Assembly (NCBI RefSeq): GCF_000002985.6
Contig: NC_003284.9
Span: 12,524,001-12,588,000 of the forward strand
Direction: 5' to 3'
Length of the DNA: 64,000 nt
DNA from: Caenorhabditis elegans
Lineage: Eukaryota > Nematoda > Chromadorea > Rhabditida > Rhabditidae
This document shows positions 37,070 to 49,840 of this stretch, in pieces. The first letter of the stretch is position 1. Every line of letters starts with the position of its first letter. The translations under genes and the position numbers were made by a program. Under the pieces are notes generated by a model. The model was not told the origin of the DNA. It did not search any database and saw only the letters and a list, made by a program, of their open reading frames with translations.

Positions 37070-39787
37070 ACTCTACAAAAAAATGATGTGATAACTTATC
37101 AGGAAATGAACTCAATTTCAACACTTGTCTGGTCTAAGCGAACGTCAGAGCAGCATCAGATTAACGGCCACAGTGTAATTGGAAAAAATCAACGGCAGAG
37201 GAGGTCAAGGAGAAGAATGACGGGAAAGGCAAAAAATGAATGAAGAGGGAAGTAGTTGGTTCACCTTTTTTTTGCTTTATATATTCGAAAAGGTCATCGA
37301 CTTATTCATGAATAACTTTTTACCTCCGGGATGAAGTGAGGATATTGCGTGACATGGTTTCATAGGTAAGTAGGGGTGTTAATTGAGTTATTATTTTGAA
37401 GAATGGGTTGAGCAAAGTCTAGACGAGTGTGGAATATTTGAGTAATAATACTAATAAAAACAAGTGCAAACATGAAAAATGATGGATTGCAAGACTATTC
37501 AATGAGAACACATTTTGCAAAAGTAACCCAAAAATTATCGATACTTTGAGATAAAAATAGAATCAATGTGTTGTGTTAGCAAATTAATTTTTAATGAAAT
37601 ATGGAGGGGTGATGTTGAACGTGCAGCCGACATTGTTCGAGTTGCGGTGATGACGGTAGGTAAAGGTGGGGGTGGGCTGGCCAGAGTTTTTGAAGTGACA
37701 CGCGGACCCTTTAGAGCGGTGTGAGCCGGTCGCGGATCACGGACAACCTACAATTCACTTTGACCAATTGTCACTTTCAATTATTACTCTAAGGGTACGG
37801 TAAAATTAAGATAGAGTCACGATCGGTTCATTTTTGCAGAGCAACTTTTAACAAGCGGAATTGTTAGCCAGAAGACCGAGAATGTTTTTAAACAGGTTTT
37901 TTTTGTGAAAAAATGATTTAGAAAAATTCTATCATTTCTAATTTAATTATTTATACTCTCACTTTGAAATATACATATTACAAATAAAGGTGGAGTAGGA
38001 CCTGTGATGATATTGTAAAAAATCACTCCAATGGCGCTAAAACGACAAAATGTCATTGTAAAACTTTTCCAAAACGTTTTGAAAATTGTTTTATTTTGTT
38101 TAAAAAAGGGCTGATTATTCAGCTTTGCCTTTTTTTTTGGAAATTGTAATGTAATTTTGTTTTCAAATTGTATGGTCTACTTACTTATTGTTAGGTATAT
38201 CGATTTATAATTTTAAAACACTGTAGGGATTGAACATACAACAGAATATCCATAGTTTGTTTTCAAAAAGTGACAAAAAATTTTATTCTAGAGAGTAATC
38301 GCCATTTTTAATTGTTAAAAAGAACTTTTAAAATAGATTAACTATGATATATGATCATTTCGGCACAAGAGAAGTGGTATTTAACAATTTCTCAACTGAT
38401 AAAAAAAATGGTATGCAAAGATCTGATATCAAATTCCTACCCGGAAAAGTGCAAAAACTTCAGAAACCCGATACCTACGTAAGGAATGAAAAGCGTCTGG
38501 CCAGGAAAACATGAAGGTCTAGCGGATCATGAAAACCATGAAACAGTTGAACCCTTCCTTTCCCACTTTGCACGAGAAAAGGGTAAGAATCTGGGACGAG
38601 AAGGGTGAATAAAACATGAAACTCTTGCCTTCTCTTTCAAAAAAAAAAACGCAAAGAAAAAGAAGGGAAACAAGAAAGGATTCGTAGGAGGAGAGCAACA
38701 CCTCCTCCTCCCCCTCCAGCTTTTCTTCTGATTTGTTAGAAAGGCGTCGGGACAGGAGCGAAATGAACTTGTCCTCCTTTTTTTCACCCAATGAGGATCA
38801 CTTGCTGGTCAAAGAGATACGTCATTTTGTATATGTTGGAACAAACACCAGAAGAAGCCATTTAAGATTGTAAATACTAATAACATATAAATCCTGCAAA
38901 AAATAATTTTGAAGCTTTAAGGTTATTAAACACATTCTCGATAGCGTTTAAGATACATATGACATTTTCAAATTTATAGAAATTAAACATTAGTCTCTTT
39001 TTTTTGGAGTTTGAAAATTGGCTTTTTAAAGGCCTACTTTAGTTAAAATGTTCTGTGACAATTCCATTAACATCTTTTGTATTGTATATTATTAAATATG
39101 ATCCAGAAGAGATTGGAAAGGATCATTTAAAAAACTTACCTTCTCTAATAATTTTCTTTGTTTTATTGTAAAACCCTGAGGTGACTTAAAACAACAGTGA
39201 AAAGACGCCTCAGATTCAGCTTCTCCAGACTTATTCATAAAGTTGTTAGCAAAATTTTCCCCACCTACCCACCAATTTTACCCGGAACCTATTGTAAAGC
39301 TACATCTTTTATTGTGAGTTGCTAGTCTTTGTTCTTTTTTGCACTTTCAGACATAGTGACAAAACAACATATGACTGGAAATGGTTTCACAGCGTTTGAA
39401 AACAATTTTCAAAAGTGAAAGTGTTATATATTCGATTTGTAATAGTAATAGAAGAGCTTTATTAGAAAGCAGAAGAGTATGATAGAATAGTGAGGAATGA
39501 TCGAATATGATAGATTCGATCAAGGAATGTACATGTGGATAATACGTGAAATAATAATAAGAGAGTTCGAGAGTTCACGTACTTCTTATTGTCGAGTTGT
39601 TATCGCCAAGTAGTGCGAACACGTTCACGTCTCGCCGTAACAGAAACGGAAAAATTCGGCGACTACAAGCACCTCACACTCTCTCCTGCCTCTTACACAG
39701 TAAACCAGGCACCCCTTCTCGCGTTCCCTTTTCCCTCTCGTGTCTCTTTGCATCATTTCACTGGACACTCAACCCTGTTTGCCGTGT

Positions 39788-39860
39788 GCCCTTATAGCTC
39801 AGTGGTAGAGCGTTGGTCTTGTAAACCAAAGGTCCGTAGTTCAATCCTGCGTGGGGGCAA
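39788..39860 (+). tRNA. tRNA-Thr (anticodon UGU)
   Basis: A complete 73-nt cloverleaf without intron. Acceptor stem GCCCTTA pairs with TGGGGGC (two G-T pairs), D arm is GCTC-AGTGGTA-GAGC, anticodon arm TTGGT-CTTGTAA-ACCAA places TGT at the anticodon, and the T arm is CGTAG-TTCAATC-CTGCG. The discriminator base is A. The internal A box (TAGCTCAGTGG) and B box (GTTCAATCC) for RNA polymerase III are intact. It decodes ACA and, by wobble, other Thr codons. The long plus-strand open frames across this locus are shadows of the tRNA and its flank. Confidence 0.96.
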
Positions 39861-39865
39861 TTTCT

Positions 39866-39871
39866 TTTTTG
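39866..39871 (+). terminator. RNA polymerase III terminator of the tRNA-Thr gene
   Basis: A T6 run starting 5 nt after the discriminator base, preceded by TTTC; four or more T on the sense strand is the standard Pol III stop. Confidence 0.85.
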
Positions 39872-42062
39872 CGAAAAAGTATTGGCAATATTCAATTTAC
39901 ATGTGTTTTTATGGTTCCGGAGTATATTTTATCCCATTTTATAGGATTTTTTTTTCACTATTTAGAATTTCTAGAAATTTTTTTCGAATGTTATGGATTT
40001 TACAATGATAAACTTCCAAAACAGTGGCACACCTTCAAAATAAAAATAGAATGGAGATTTTTCAATAGAATATTCATAATTCAAACTTGTTATTACATGG
40101 AAGAAAGAATGTATAATATATACCCTGTTTACCGGTAAATGAACTTTACGTGATCAAGACTTGAAGATTCTTGGAAAGGAGCTTTAAAGGTAGCGTATAC
40201 ACGAAGACAAAACCAAAGGAAAAGTTTTGTGAAATTCAAAATTCTATAAGTGAATTTATGTCGACTATTGAATAAGTACTGCTGTAAGGAATGTAAAGAT
40301 CTAAGAAATTAAATACAACTTGAGCGCTAAGTTCGAGTAGCAAAAAACATTTACGTAGATTTAAAAATTGCAAATACATAGATTAAAACTTTTTTTCTAG
40401 TCTGGGATATAGTACTTAGTTGTTTCTTTTCTTTGAATGGGAAATTAGTAAAAGAAACTAAAAATCACAGAGGCGTTTTTTAATGGAAATTGCTTAATAT
40501 ACATACCCAGTGACACTAAAATTATGACGCTTTATGTATACCTACAACTGTTCACACATGCTGCCTCTTGTTGTACTGTATACATATTCGATGAAATGAT
40601 TTACTTCTATGATGACATATGGAAAAGTGTCACTGTTCTAAAACCAGAATGTCGGTGTGATATCATTCAGCTAAATGAACATTTATTTCGCGGCGAGCAC
40701 CTCACCAGATCACTATTCTGACAATTGAATGGACAAGGCAACCCGGGGGAGGAGAGAAATAAATGATGATTTGTCAATGTATTCTTCCGCATTTTCTTCG
40801 TGCTTCAGTATTTTCTTTGCAAAACCGCACGAATCATGTTGTGTTTTTAGGTTTTGAAAAGGTTGTCAATGAGAATTGAAAATGATGACATGACAGTAGT
40901 GGGGTGAAAATGTAGAATTTGTGAAATTTCCACAAGAAGTAGAAGGATAATTGACGGAGTACTGTATCTAAATATACCAATCAGGATTAGTGCAAAAATA
41001 AATCAAGTTTAATTGGGATGTCAGACGCTACAGTCAGCTAAAATTTATAATAAAGATGAGCGCGATGTATCTACAAAATACACACGTACCGTAATTCTTT
41101 TATTATTTTTGAAAGTCATGCACTTAAAATCATCAGAATATTAAATGAACAGGAGTTAATTAATTAAAAGGTTAATAAAAGTCACTGCAATAAAGACAAT
41201 ATTTTAAATTTTACATTTAAGCTCTTTTTTAAAGTAACACCTGAAAATTAAAGAAACATTTTTTTGAATTTTTCATAACACTATTTAATCATTATGGTGC
41301 TATACTAAAACTAAAGAGAACCCTGATTCAATATAATTAAAATCTTCTACAAAACACAATACTTTAGAAGCAAGTAATTATCTTCAAACTTTCCCGAAAT
41401 GAGAAATACAAAGTTTCAAAACCAAATGTGTGGGTAGAGCAGTTTGCTTGAAAGTGACGACTGATTTGTGAATGAGTTTAAAAGGGAAGTATTGGGAAAT
41501 CATGTACATTTGAAAAAATCAAACACCCAGCTACTAAAATGAGACTTAATTTTTAATTTCAGCAAAAAAAAAATGCATATGCCAATTTCCAGCTGATGTG
41601 CTCATAAATCATTCTTAGTCACAGGTGCATTTCTAAATTTAATCTCACTCAATCTCAGTGCCATTTTTCTTTCAGATGATCATTGAAAATCTTGCGTCAC
41701 ATTGCTCGAAAAATTCAGAATTTAATGTATTCAGTTCCAGTCGTGGTCTAATGTTCGGAATGCATCAATCTGTCGGAGCATGTCAACCATAACGAAAGGG
41801 ACATCTAAAAATACGTGTCGAGTATTATTAAATTAGTACGTGCTCCAAGAATAGAAAAGATGAATGCGGCAGAAAGGAAATGTAGAAGGTGTTACTTTTG
41901 AATACAAATCGAATCAGGGGGAAAATTTGTTCCTGGTCGAATGTTAAACATTTTGTAGGATCAAACATTCTTTTTTCTACCAAATAGTTTTGGAGTCCTT
42001 CATAATTTGATTCCGATAATTGTAGTGCGTCGAGAATTTATTCATTTGCTTGATATTCCTAT

Positions 42063-42117
42063 CAGTTCTGAGCGGCTCTTAAAAAAGTCGGCTCTCAGCT
42101 CGAGCCGCACAGCCGTG
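42063..42117. mobile_element. Very short hAT-type MITE related to the 5.1-kb element
   Basis: A 55-bp insertion with imperfect inverted ends (CAGTTCTGAGCGGCTC and the complement of CACGGCTGTGCGGCTC, 12 of 16). Its core, CGGCTCTCAGCTCGAGCCG, is of the same palindromic family as the element at 5137-5385. The flanks ATTCCTAT (42055-42062) and ATTCCTAC (42118-42125) match at 7 of 8 positions, consistent with an old hAT target duplication. Confidence 0.6.
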
Positions 42118-42330
42118 ATTCCTACAATTTCACTAAAGCAATTTAATTTTCCAAAAAAAAAAAAACAAATTTACACAAATGTCGGCTCCTTTCTAAACTA
42201 TCAATGTTTTTGAAGTGTTTTGACAGAATTTATTGTTCAAATGGTACAGACCAACAAGTCCATGCGGCTGTTTATGATCTTTTCATAGCGCCCGTTTCCA
42301 GTTTATGATAAATCAATATTTGCAAACGCT

Positions 42331-42637
42331 AGTGGAGTGCGCCCAATGAGAAATAATTAGAAACCTGTTCTGTGGTGCTAAAACTATCAAATATTGTCTT
42401 AAAATTGTTCAAAAAAAAATTTGAAAATTATTAATGTGGAAGCGCGGGAAAAATTCATTTTTCCCTATTTTTTTGGAAGTCGTTGATTTTCCAAAAGTGG
42501 CGCAAGCTCGTTTTCTCCGTTTTTGACTCAGAATAAAACATCTCAAAAGGTTTCTTGAAAAGTGTAACTACGATATTTGATTAGTTTAGCAGCATCGGAG
42601 TGGTTTTAAATCATTATCCCACTGAGCGACCTCCACT
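42331..42637. mobile_element. Inverted-repeat MITE, about 307 bp
   Basis: The left 65 bases (AGTGGAGTGCGCCCAATGAG onward) and the reverse complement of the right 66 bases (AGTGGAGGTCGCTCAGTGGG onward) align at roughly two-thirds identity, sharing ATTT..AAACC..., TGCTAAA and ATCAAATAT blocks. There is no clear target duplication and no coding capacity. Single-arm relatives occur near 7.6, 25.95 and 37.99 kb, so this is a dispersed family. Confidence 0.5.
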
Positions 42638-45600
42638 TTTAACTACTGAGTTTATTGTATTGGCAATAAACTGAAATTAAACGGCAAACGTAACATGTTC
42701 TCATTCCCTCATTCAAAATTCTAGTGTATCTTACACATGTTCGCCATTCATTTAGAAATATCAAATGTTTTGACAAATGAGAAGCTTCTAGAGTAATACA
42801 TCGTCACATTTCAGCTACATTGTCTTGTATCGAATGGCTCGTTGCTTGATTTGGAAAAAACTAAAAAACTCGTGATATCAAAAGTTGTCCCGATTTTTTT
42901 TGGAATGTTTCATTAAGATTGGCAAAGCTATGTATAAGAAGCCTGTCCTATCTAATGGGGGAAATAATAAAAAAAAACATGCAGTTCAGGCATTTATACA
43001 AATAATTGAAAAAAAAACAACGGAAAAAATCCGTTCACTCCAAGGAGTTTGCCGCTAAAATCGACCAAAATTCTACTACTTAAAATAATTGTTTTCTAAA
43101 AAAAGCGGGTCAGTTCTAACTTTAAAAAACTTCAAGCTCATTTTTCTCATATGTATATGTCTCAATATTTTTCAATTTCTCTTTTCGCGACGCTCTTTTT
43201 TTAAGACGGAGTTGTGCGATTTTTAAAATTACTAAAACTCAGTCTATAAAACACTTTGAAATTTTTTCTCTGAACTTATTTAAAGTCTATTATAATAAAA
43301 ATACACTCGTAAGACCACCCATTATTAAAGTTTTCAAAAATAATTGGGATGAGAAAACCGCAATTAGACACTTTGCAAACACCAAACACCGGAATACACG
43401 TCGAAATGCAAGATGGGAAATAGTAAGGCATGAGGCACGTACATCCCCATAAAAAACGTACCTACATATGCCTTGATTTAGAGGCTCAGACTCTAGAATT
43501 CACTATTAATCATATGAAGTTCCGTTGCGATCGAACTAATGCACAATACTGACAATATAAAAGAAGAAGGACGAGCTTTCAGGAAAATAGAAAATATGTG
43601 CCCATTAATTTCTTTTCGATTCCTCGATTACACAACAGACGCTGTTGAAACGCAGTCAATCTGGATGACGAAACGAAATGAAGGAGGTGTGAAGAATGGA
43701 AAAAAAGGAAAAAGGAAGGAGAAATCTAAAAATGCGTAAATAAATACAACATATATATCTTGCTGCAGTCGCTGAGAGTGAGTAAGCTGGACCTCTCATT
43801 CCTGAATTCGGATACTCTTTACTGGAGAAAAAAGGAAAGAAGAAGAGGGACACAGATATGACTCGGGGTGGCATCTCAATTATAGAAAGATCAATTTATT
43901 GAGATGTCTGAATAACAAAAGTCAGCTGTTTCGTGTTTGTGATCTTCCGGAATAAGTGTCAAATTTAAACTTGTCGTTGAAAATAGCACATACGATGTCT
44001 TTCAAAAGTCACATTACCAAACAAAAAAGAATAATCAATTAACAAATAAAATTAAAAGGGAACATGAAAAATATCAGATTAGAAATCGGGTATAAAATTT
44101 ATTTCATAAACTTTGTTGTTAATTAACATGTTTCAAAGTCCACATATCGCAGCTTACAAGTTATTTGTTTTTTGAATATTCTGTATTGGGCTAGATTTTT
44201 TTTAATTCACTACCATTAAAAACCTATTAAGTTGAAAATGTTGTCACGTTGAGAGTAACTAATATTACAGCTTCGAGCAATTTCAAATTATCAGCAAGTT
44301 CAACGTAGTTAATTCTCGATGCCCACATATTGTTGTCTTAGTGAGCACAATGTACTCATTGTAATTGAGGATCGGGTACAATACGCGAATCTCAACCGAA
44401 ACTTTTTCTATTGGAAAAAACGTTTTTTCTTCGATTTCTCATTAAGGTTAAATGTTTTATTGATTAATGATGCAAAAGTTTGTTCTCTATAAAACGTTAG
44501 TACTTTTTGTTAAAACATTCGATCCAATAGTTAAAAGACTAAATTCCTAGAATTCAAAGGAGCTTAATTTTAACTTAATTGTGCTCAAAATCTCACCAAA
44601 ATGCTTTTCGTAAGTGAATTTTTGAAACTATTTTAAAAGTCTATATGGTTTTAAGTAACTGTAAATCAGTTAAATTTGGTTTTTATTTAATTACCACCAT
44701 AGTTTGCGATTTTTGTTTATTCCGCGTTTTTCATTGACTAAGTTACCCTTTACAGTGGACCAAAATTGTACAACTATCAATTTAAAAGCACCAATAATTG
44801 GCATAATAAACAACTCAAATATGCAATAGCAAATGAAATTAAATAAACCCTATTTATGTTTGATGCAAGTGACAAATCGAAATTTTATCTGAAATGGACT
44901 TTTTTTTTTGAACCGCCAGAAAAAAGTCACCGAATATTTCCAATCGTTTCATTATGAATGAATTCGGGACTTTGAGGATACTTGGAGTCTATAGCAATAA
45001 TTTAATTGAAACATTTCGATAAATTCAAAGAAAATAAAGATAAATATCGATCTAATAGTAAATACAGTAACGGTTCGCAAGACTAATTGGAAAAATACGA
45101 TGTGTTGAATAACTGTTGTAATAACTAATTTTGACTAGATTTCTCACGCTTAAAACCTTGATCCAGTTAATGCAATAGAAAAATTCACAAAGATACAAAC
45201 AAGTAAGTTGACATGAAAAACAATTCGTTGCGAGTCAAAAGTTCGATGCACCAACACGATTTGTTGTGTTCTTCAAACTTTGTTGAATTCTAGAAACCCC
45301 TAATTTTCAAACCATTGACTGGAATCGGGTTAAACTAAATATCCAGATTCACAAGACTTGAATAAATACCCAAAACTGACAAAAATAGAAAAAAAAACGC
45401 GGCGCTCATCTTCCTTTGAGAGAAGCACCCCAAGCTCACACACAATTCAACAATCTAATGAATATTTCACAGACTCTTCTTGATTCCCATATCGAGATTT
45501 TTTGGCTGGGGATTTTAAACGTTGACGACTATGAGAAACAAATAGACAAAGTCATAGATTGGAACTGTGCATTTTTAATCTAATGATTTAATTTTGAAAT

Positions 45601-48272
45601 AAAAACACTTCTTCTCGTAAATGAGGTTAAAATCAGAGTATCCGAAGACCACCAGTTTCCTAACAAACAAAATTAGAAATACGAGTAACCATAAAGTAGG
45701 AAACCATTTTCCATCCTCTATTTTCACTCTTCAAAGCAATGTTTCAGTGTGAAAAACTTTAATTGGCTCTACTTTCTTTCTCCTGTGCCTTTTTTCTTCT
45801 TCCTTTTTATTATGCATGTATGTATATATTCGACTCGTACTTCTCACATGTGCGCGTCATTAGTGTATTGAGAAAAGTGAAAATAAGAAGGAAAGGACAA
45901 AGATGGAAGGAGGAGGATATGAATGAAAGTTATAACTTGTGCCATTCAATTGTGAAGCGAAAGAGTGAGAGAGGTGTATTCTAAGAAAAACGGACCTCGG
46001 ATAGATCTTTGAAGCTTTCAATTAGATGAAAAATTGGAATTTACCACTAAAGAAGTATTAGTCCTAAATTTAGTTACAGTACTCATAAACCAGTAACTGT
46101 TATTGGAGTGTGTGGAGAAAATTCAATTTCCAATATTTTGGCATAAGCTAAGGCTCAGAAATGAAGCAAGCTATAATAGAGAACCCCATTGCTGGAAAAA
46201 AGTTTTTTGGTCGGCATTTAAAGCTAAGATGATAGAAACTGTATTTTCATCACTCTTTTACTATAAACAAAGAAATTTTAAAAAAGTTTTAGAAATTTTA
46301 ACTTCAATTTCACAATGTAGCACTTTTGGAGCTAAAAACTAGCAAATCGATTTTTTAAATTAATATGTTAAATTTACATTCATTGGAAAATAACTTTCAT
46401 TTTGCTTTTTAAAAGTAAGAGACAAAACCTGCAATAAAGCTACCATTTTCCAAATAATTTTATTGTTTTTGGAGAAGGTTTTGAGAATCAATCCAAAATT
46501 TTGTAATTGAAATGAGAGTTATTTATAAATAAATTATATATTTTCATAACAAATTTCAAAGCTAAGTGATGGAATAAAAATCGAAAACAAATCCGGAAAA
46601 TTCAATCTCATGTTGATCAAAAAGACATATAGCATTTCAAACTATTCTCTAGCTTCCAAAAAAAATTATAGGAAAATATTATTAATACTTCGCATATGCA
46701 CTACCGACCAAATAAACAAAGTCAATTGTTGTTCAAAAATAAGTATTTAAGACTACAAGTCGAATGTTGTTGGGTTCTTGGAATGTGGGAAAACTATCGG
46801 TGATTTCTCGGGAATTTAAGGAAACTTATGAATTAGTAAAATTGGAGGGTATTCTGACAACAGCTTGTTAGATATCATTGAAATTTCAGATAAATTTAAT
46901 TATCAGTTCAGTGTTAGGATAATATTGATTCCATAAGTATTAGTTACTCAAATCTTCATCTTATGAAGCATATTATTGTGTTGTCAAATTCAAGTTGTGG
47001 AGTCTTATCCAACACTTTACTTCATACTTCAAACATGAAATCCACAATTCAAAGTATTACATTCAAAGCGGCAATTACTATTTATCCCTCCTAGCAGAAG
47101 AAGACGAAAACGGACTGCTGCGGTGGCGGTGACTTCAAGCGCGAAATTCGGAAAAAAAAACGCGGCAATAAGGACTAATGCCGAGAACAGGAAACACGAC
47201 TCCCACGAGTATACCTACTACGGTGTCGCCTTCACTTTCCTCTTCAGACTGCGCTTTGGGTTCCTTTGTCCAAATTAAGGGAGCATTTCTGCTGAAATTA
47301 TCAGTTTCGAGAAGAATGAAATTATAATTCTGATGAGATGGTTCGTAAAATATTATTTCTGAGCCTGAAGGTTAAAAAATTTCACATTTTTATTTAAAGG
47401 ATATGTGAATGAAGATTTAATTTATTTTCAAGATGATGGGAAAAAAACTCAAAAAATACTGAACTTTACAAAATTCATACTGTCTCTGTATTGGAACAAT
47501 AATCTATATGATCAAAAACTTTTTTAATTTATATTATAGCATTTTGTCATATCCGTTGCTCAGAAGCTTTTATGCAGCAGGCGTAACAGTCACAAGCATC
47601 TTCTGTAGAAAATTTCAGGTACCAATCCAGGGTCAGTTTTCAATCAAACGGAAACGGATTTTTATTGATGATTACTCGAATTTCAGCAATAGTCGAAGTC
47701 TGGTGTTACCTGGTTATTTAAGGTTGCGTTAAAATTGGTATAAGTCATTTACCGAATGATGTTTACTCAGAGTAGCATGGACAGCACACATTCAGCTTGA
47801 CGCGGGAACTGTATGAGCGTGAAGTATTCATGTATTTACTAAAGTTATCTTGCTCTTCCAGTTGTGGTTTATATCAGTGTAAAAATTGATATCCTAATCA
47901 TTGCAATGAGATAAGATATTACCATTTAGGTAATCACTTTTTTTTTTTGGAAAACTTGACTTTGAATAGGATCACAAACCTGCTGGTAAGCAGCTGGAAT
48001 TAATTGGGACACAACTTATATTTGAAAAAGTTGTTGAAACATAAAACCTTTTCCAAATGAACCAATAATCGTGGGAACAGTAAATCTTGAATTTATTTCT
48101 TCTGCTTCTACTTGTTTTCGACTTCAAACCAGTAGTCGTTTCTGACATTGCCTGCCGAGACCACACTGTAAGTATCATCCTGAAATCTTTGCTGATTTGA
48201 GGTCACATCACTGGGCAATAGTGATCACGATCTGTTCCTAATTACCAATATTATGTACTAAAACTGGAACAA

Positions 48273-48623
48273 ATGAAAAAACAAGCCGTTCATCATATAA
48301 TTATTAAAATAAGAAACGAAAACCAAGTCAATAATTCGGAGACAGTGAGTTCGAGTCCACAATATTATGCTATTCAATCTGACTGGCATTCAAATAGAAT
48401 GGAAGAAAGTCCTAGACAAATAGCAAATCATCGCCAAAGAAAGCGACGGAAAATTAAAACTCCTGAAGATATTCATCAGCGCAAGGTACACCAAACTCAA
48501 AAACGCCGTTCAATTCTGGAATACGAAACTGTTGAGGAAAGAGATGCTCGAAGAAAAAAAAACGCGGAAAGAATGCACCGATCACGTGCATTAAAGAAGG
48601 CTAAGAAAATGGAATTGGATTAA
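48273..48623 (+). CDS. Small basic protein with STPR-like repeats
   Basis: An intronless frame of 116 codons. The last 65 residues are strongly basic and helical, with a roughly 23-residue period: RQRKRRKIKTPEDIHQRK, then QKRRSILEYETVEERDARRK, then NAERMHRSRALKKAKK. The pattern of RR, then TP/TVEER, then RRxK is that of the score-and-three amino-acid repeat (STPR) DNA-binding motif known from silkworm FMBP-1 and relatives. This suggests nuclear DNA binding, but it is inference from the repeat pattern only. The N-terminal 45 residues are Ser/Asn-rich and could be intron or leader; an internal start at Met 44 would keep the repeats. A consensus AATAAA lies at 48708-48713, 85 bases after the stop. 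Upstream exons are possible: there is a GTAAGTATC donor at about 48171. Confidence 0.5.
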   Translation: MKKQAVHHIIIKIRNENQVNNSETVSSSPQYYAIQSDWHSNRMEESPRQIANHRQRKRRKIKTPEDIHQRKVHQTQKRRSILEYETVEERDARRKKNAERMHRSRALKKAKKMELD

Positions 48624-49840
48624 AATAACTGCACGAAAAAGTGATTGTTATCTAATTTTTCTTGTAAAATACATATTATTTGGTTTTTTTTTTGATAAAC
48701 GAGGTTAAATAAATACATGTCACTACAAAAATGTTTCGGTTTTTCAACAAGACAATTATAAGAGTTTAAACACTTATTCCTATTACATATCTTGACCTAG
48801 TCAAATAATATTTTTTTACCACCCGGGCGGTTTTTATTTTTGTATCTCGTAGCCTAGCACCGAAATGCTTTGTGGTGCAGACATCAGCACAGTCTCCTAT
48901 CCCATTAACTGTGCTGTGACTCATAACTTTTCCTCATTGTTTCTCTCGCTCTCTATCCTTAAAACGAAACAATCTCTCACTGATCATAATGGCCCATTCT
49001 TTTCAATAACAATATTCGACTTTTCTTTTACATTATTTGATTGAAATTCAAACACTATCTACTGGTAATCACTCTCATGACCATGCCGAGTAGTTTAGGT
49101 GGTTTTCATAATTCTCTCCAAATCTTTGAACAAACTTCGAGACTTAAATGTGTTTAACTTTCGAAATATTTAGTTTTCAAAACAATTAATGATTCTCTTT
49201 TGATTCCCATTTCCAATTGAGGAAACGTTTTTTGACAATATGCCCATTTAGTCGTCTCCCGTTTTGAATACCAAATGTTTTTGCTTTCAACACGCTTTCC
49301 TCCAGCCGTCTTCGACTTTTACCAGTCTATGCCACACTGTTTTAATTTTTTGCCGTTTTTCAAAAAGTGTTCAAATTTGCGGGACGGTCATGTTACAAGA
49401 AAAATGAGATATTTGACATCCTCCTCTCTATTTTTGTGATTTTTTTCAACATATCGGGGACAGTCGCATATTACATTAATAAACTCAGTTCATCAGAGAT
49501 AGGTGCATTAACGGCCAATTCAGTCCTTTCTTAGGCACAGTTTAGTTATCATCAGTCCCCGTCCTGTTTTTACATATTTTGATCTCCCGGGTCAAGCAAA
49601 ACTGCCGGGACCTCTCCGCTATGGCCTCTTCCCTTAAACTTTCACTTCCGTATTTTTTGAAACATCCGGCATCCTTGGCCTTGTCCTCGGAGATTTTTCA
49701 TGAAACTTTTCACGGATTCATATTTTTAGTTTGGTCAAACAAGCCGCTCATCTGGTATTCAAATTTATGAACACAGGGATCTTTGCAAGCTTGCCAATTA
49801 CAATAATATTGCCTTCAGCTTTCTTGTCCTGCGTGCGACG
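48624..49840. other. Intergenic; left part of duplicated segment A
   Basis: No gene seen. From about 49.66 kb the sequence begins to resemble the region at 55.2 kb (TTGGCCTTGTCCTCGGAGAT versus TTGGCTTTCGTCCTCGGATT), marking the left part of the tandem duplication. Confidence 0.5.

Larger units (their letters stand above)
23834..39787. other. Gene desert of about 16 kb
   Basis: AT-rich with no gene I can support. Weak items follow. A minus-strand hydrophobic frame (24948-25252) ends in a good CTT|GTAAGTTTT donor. A fragment like one arm of the 42.3-kb inverted repeat occurs near 25.94-26.0 kb and another at 37.99-38.05 kb. A GC-rich island lies at 37.61-37.75 kb. Purine- or pyrimidine-rich patches at 38.5-38.8 kb give overlapping frames on both strands. 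It could be intergenic, or the introns of a large gene. Confidence 0.35.
39872..48272. other. Gene-poor stretch with MITE remnants
   Basis: Apart from the two elements at 42.06 and 42.33 kb, I see only AT-rich sequence and short unsupported frames. Frames at 43.5-43.9 kb and 45.76-45.98 kb lie in purine/pyrimidine-rich patches and overlap frames on the other strand. No splice-bounded exon is convincing. Confidence 0.4.

Noticed and set aside
38519..38791. Overlapping minus-strand frames with Lys/Glu/Ser-rich sequence
   Set aside because: Both frames come from purine-rich low-complexity DNA and neither has splice support or a domain.
39589..40008. 139-codon plus-strand frame and overlapping 66- and 95-codon frames
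   Set aside because: They run through the tRNA-Thr gene and its flanks; the reading is a shadow of the tRNA and of GC-rich promoter sequence, with no protein features.
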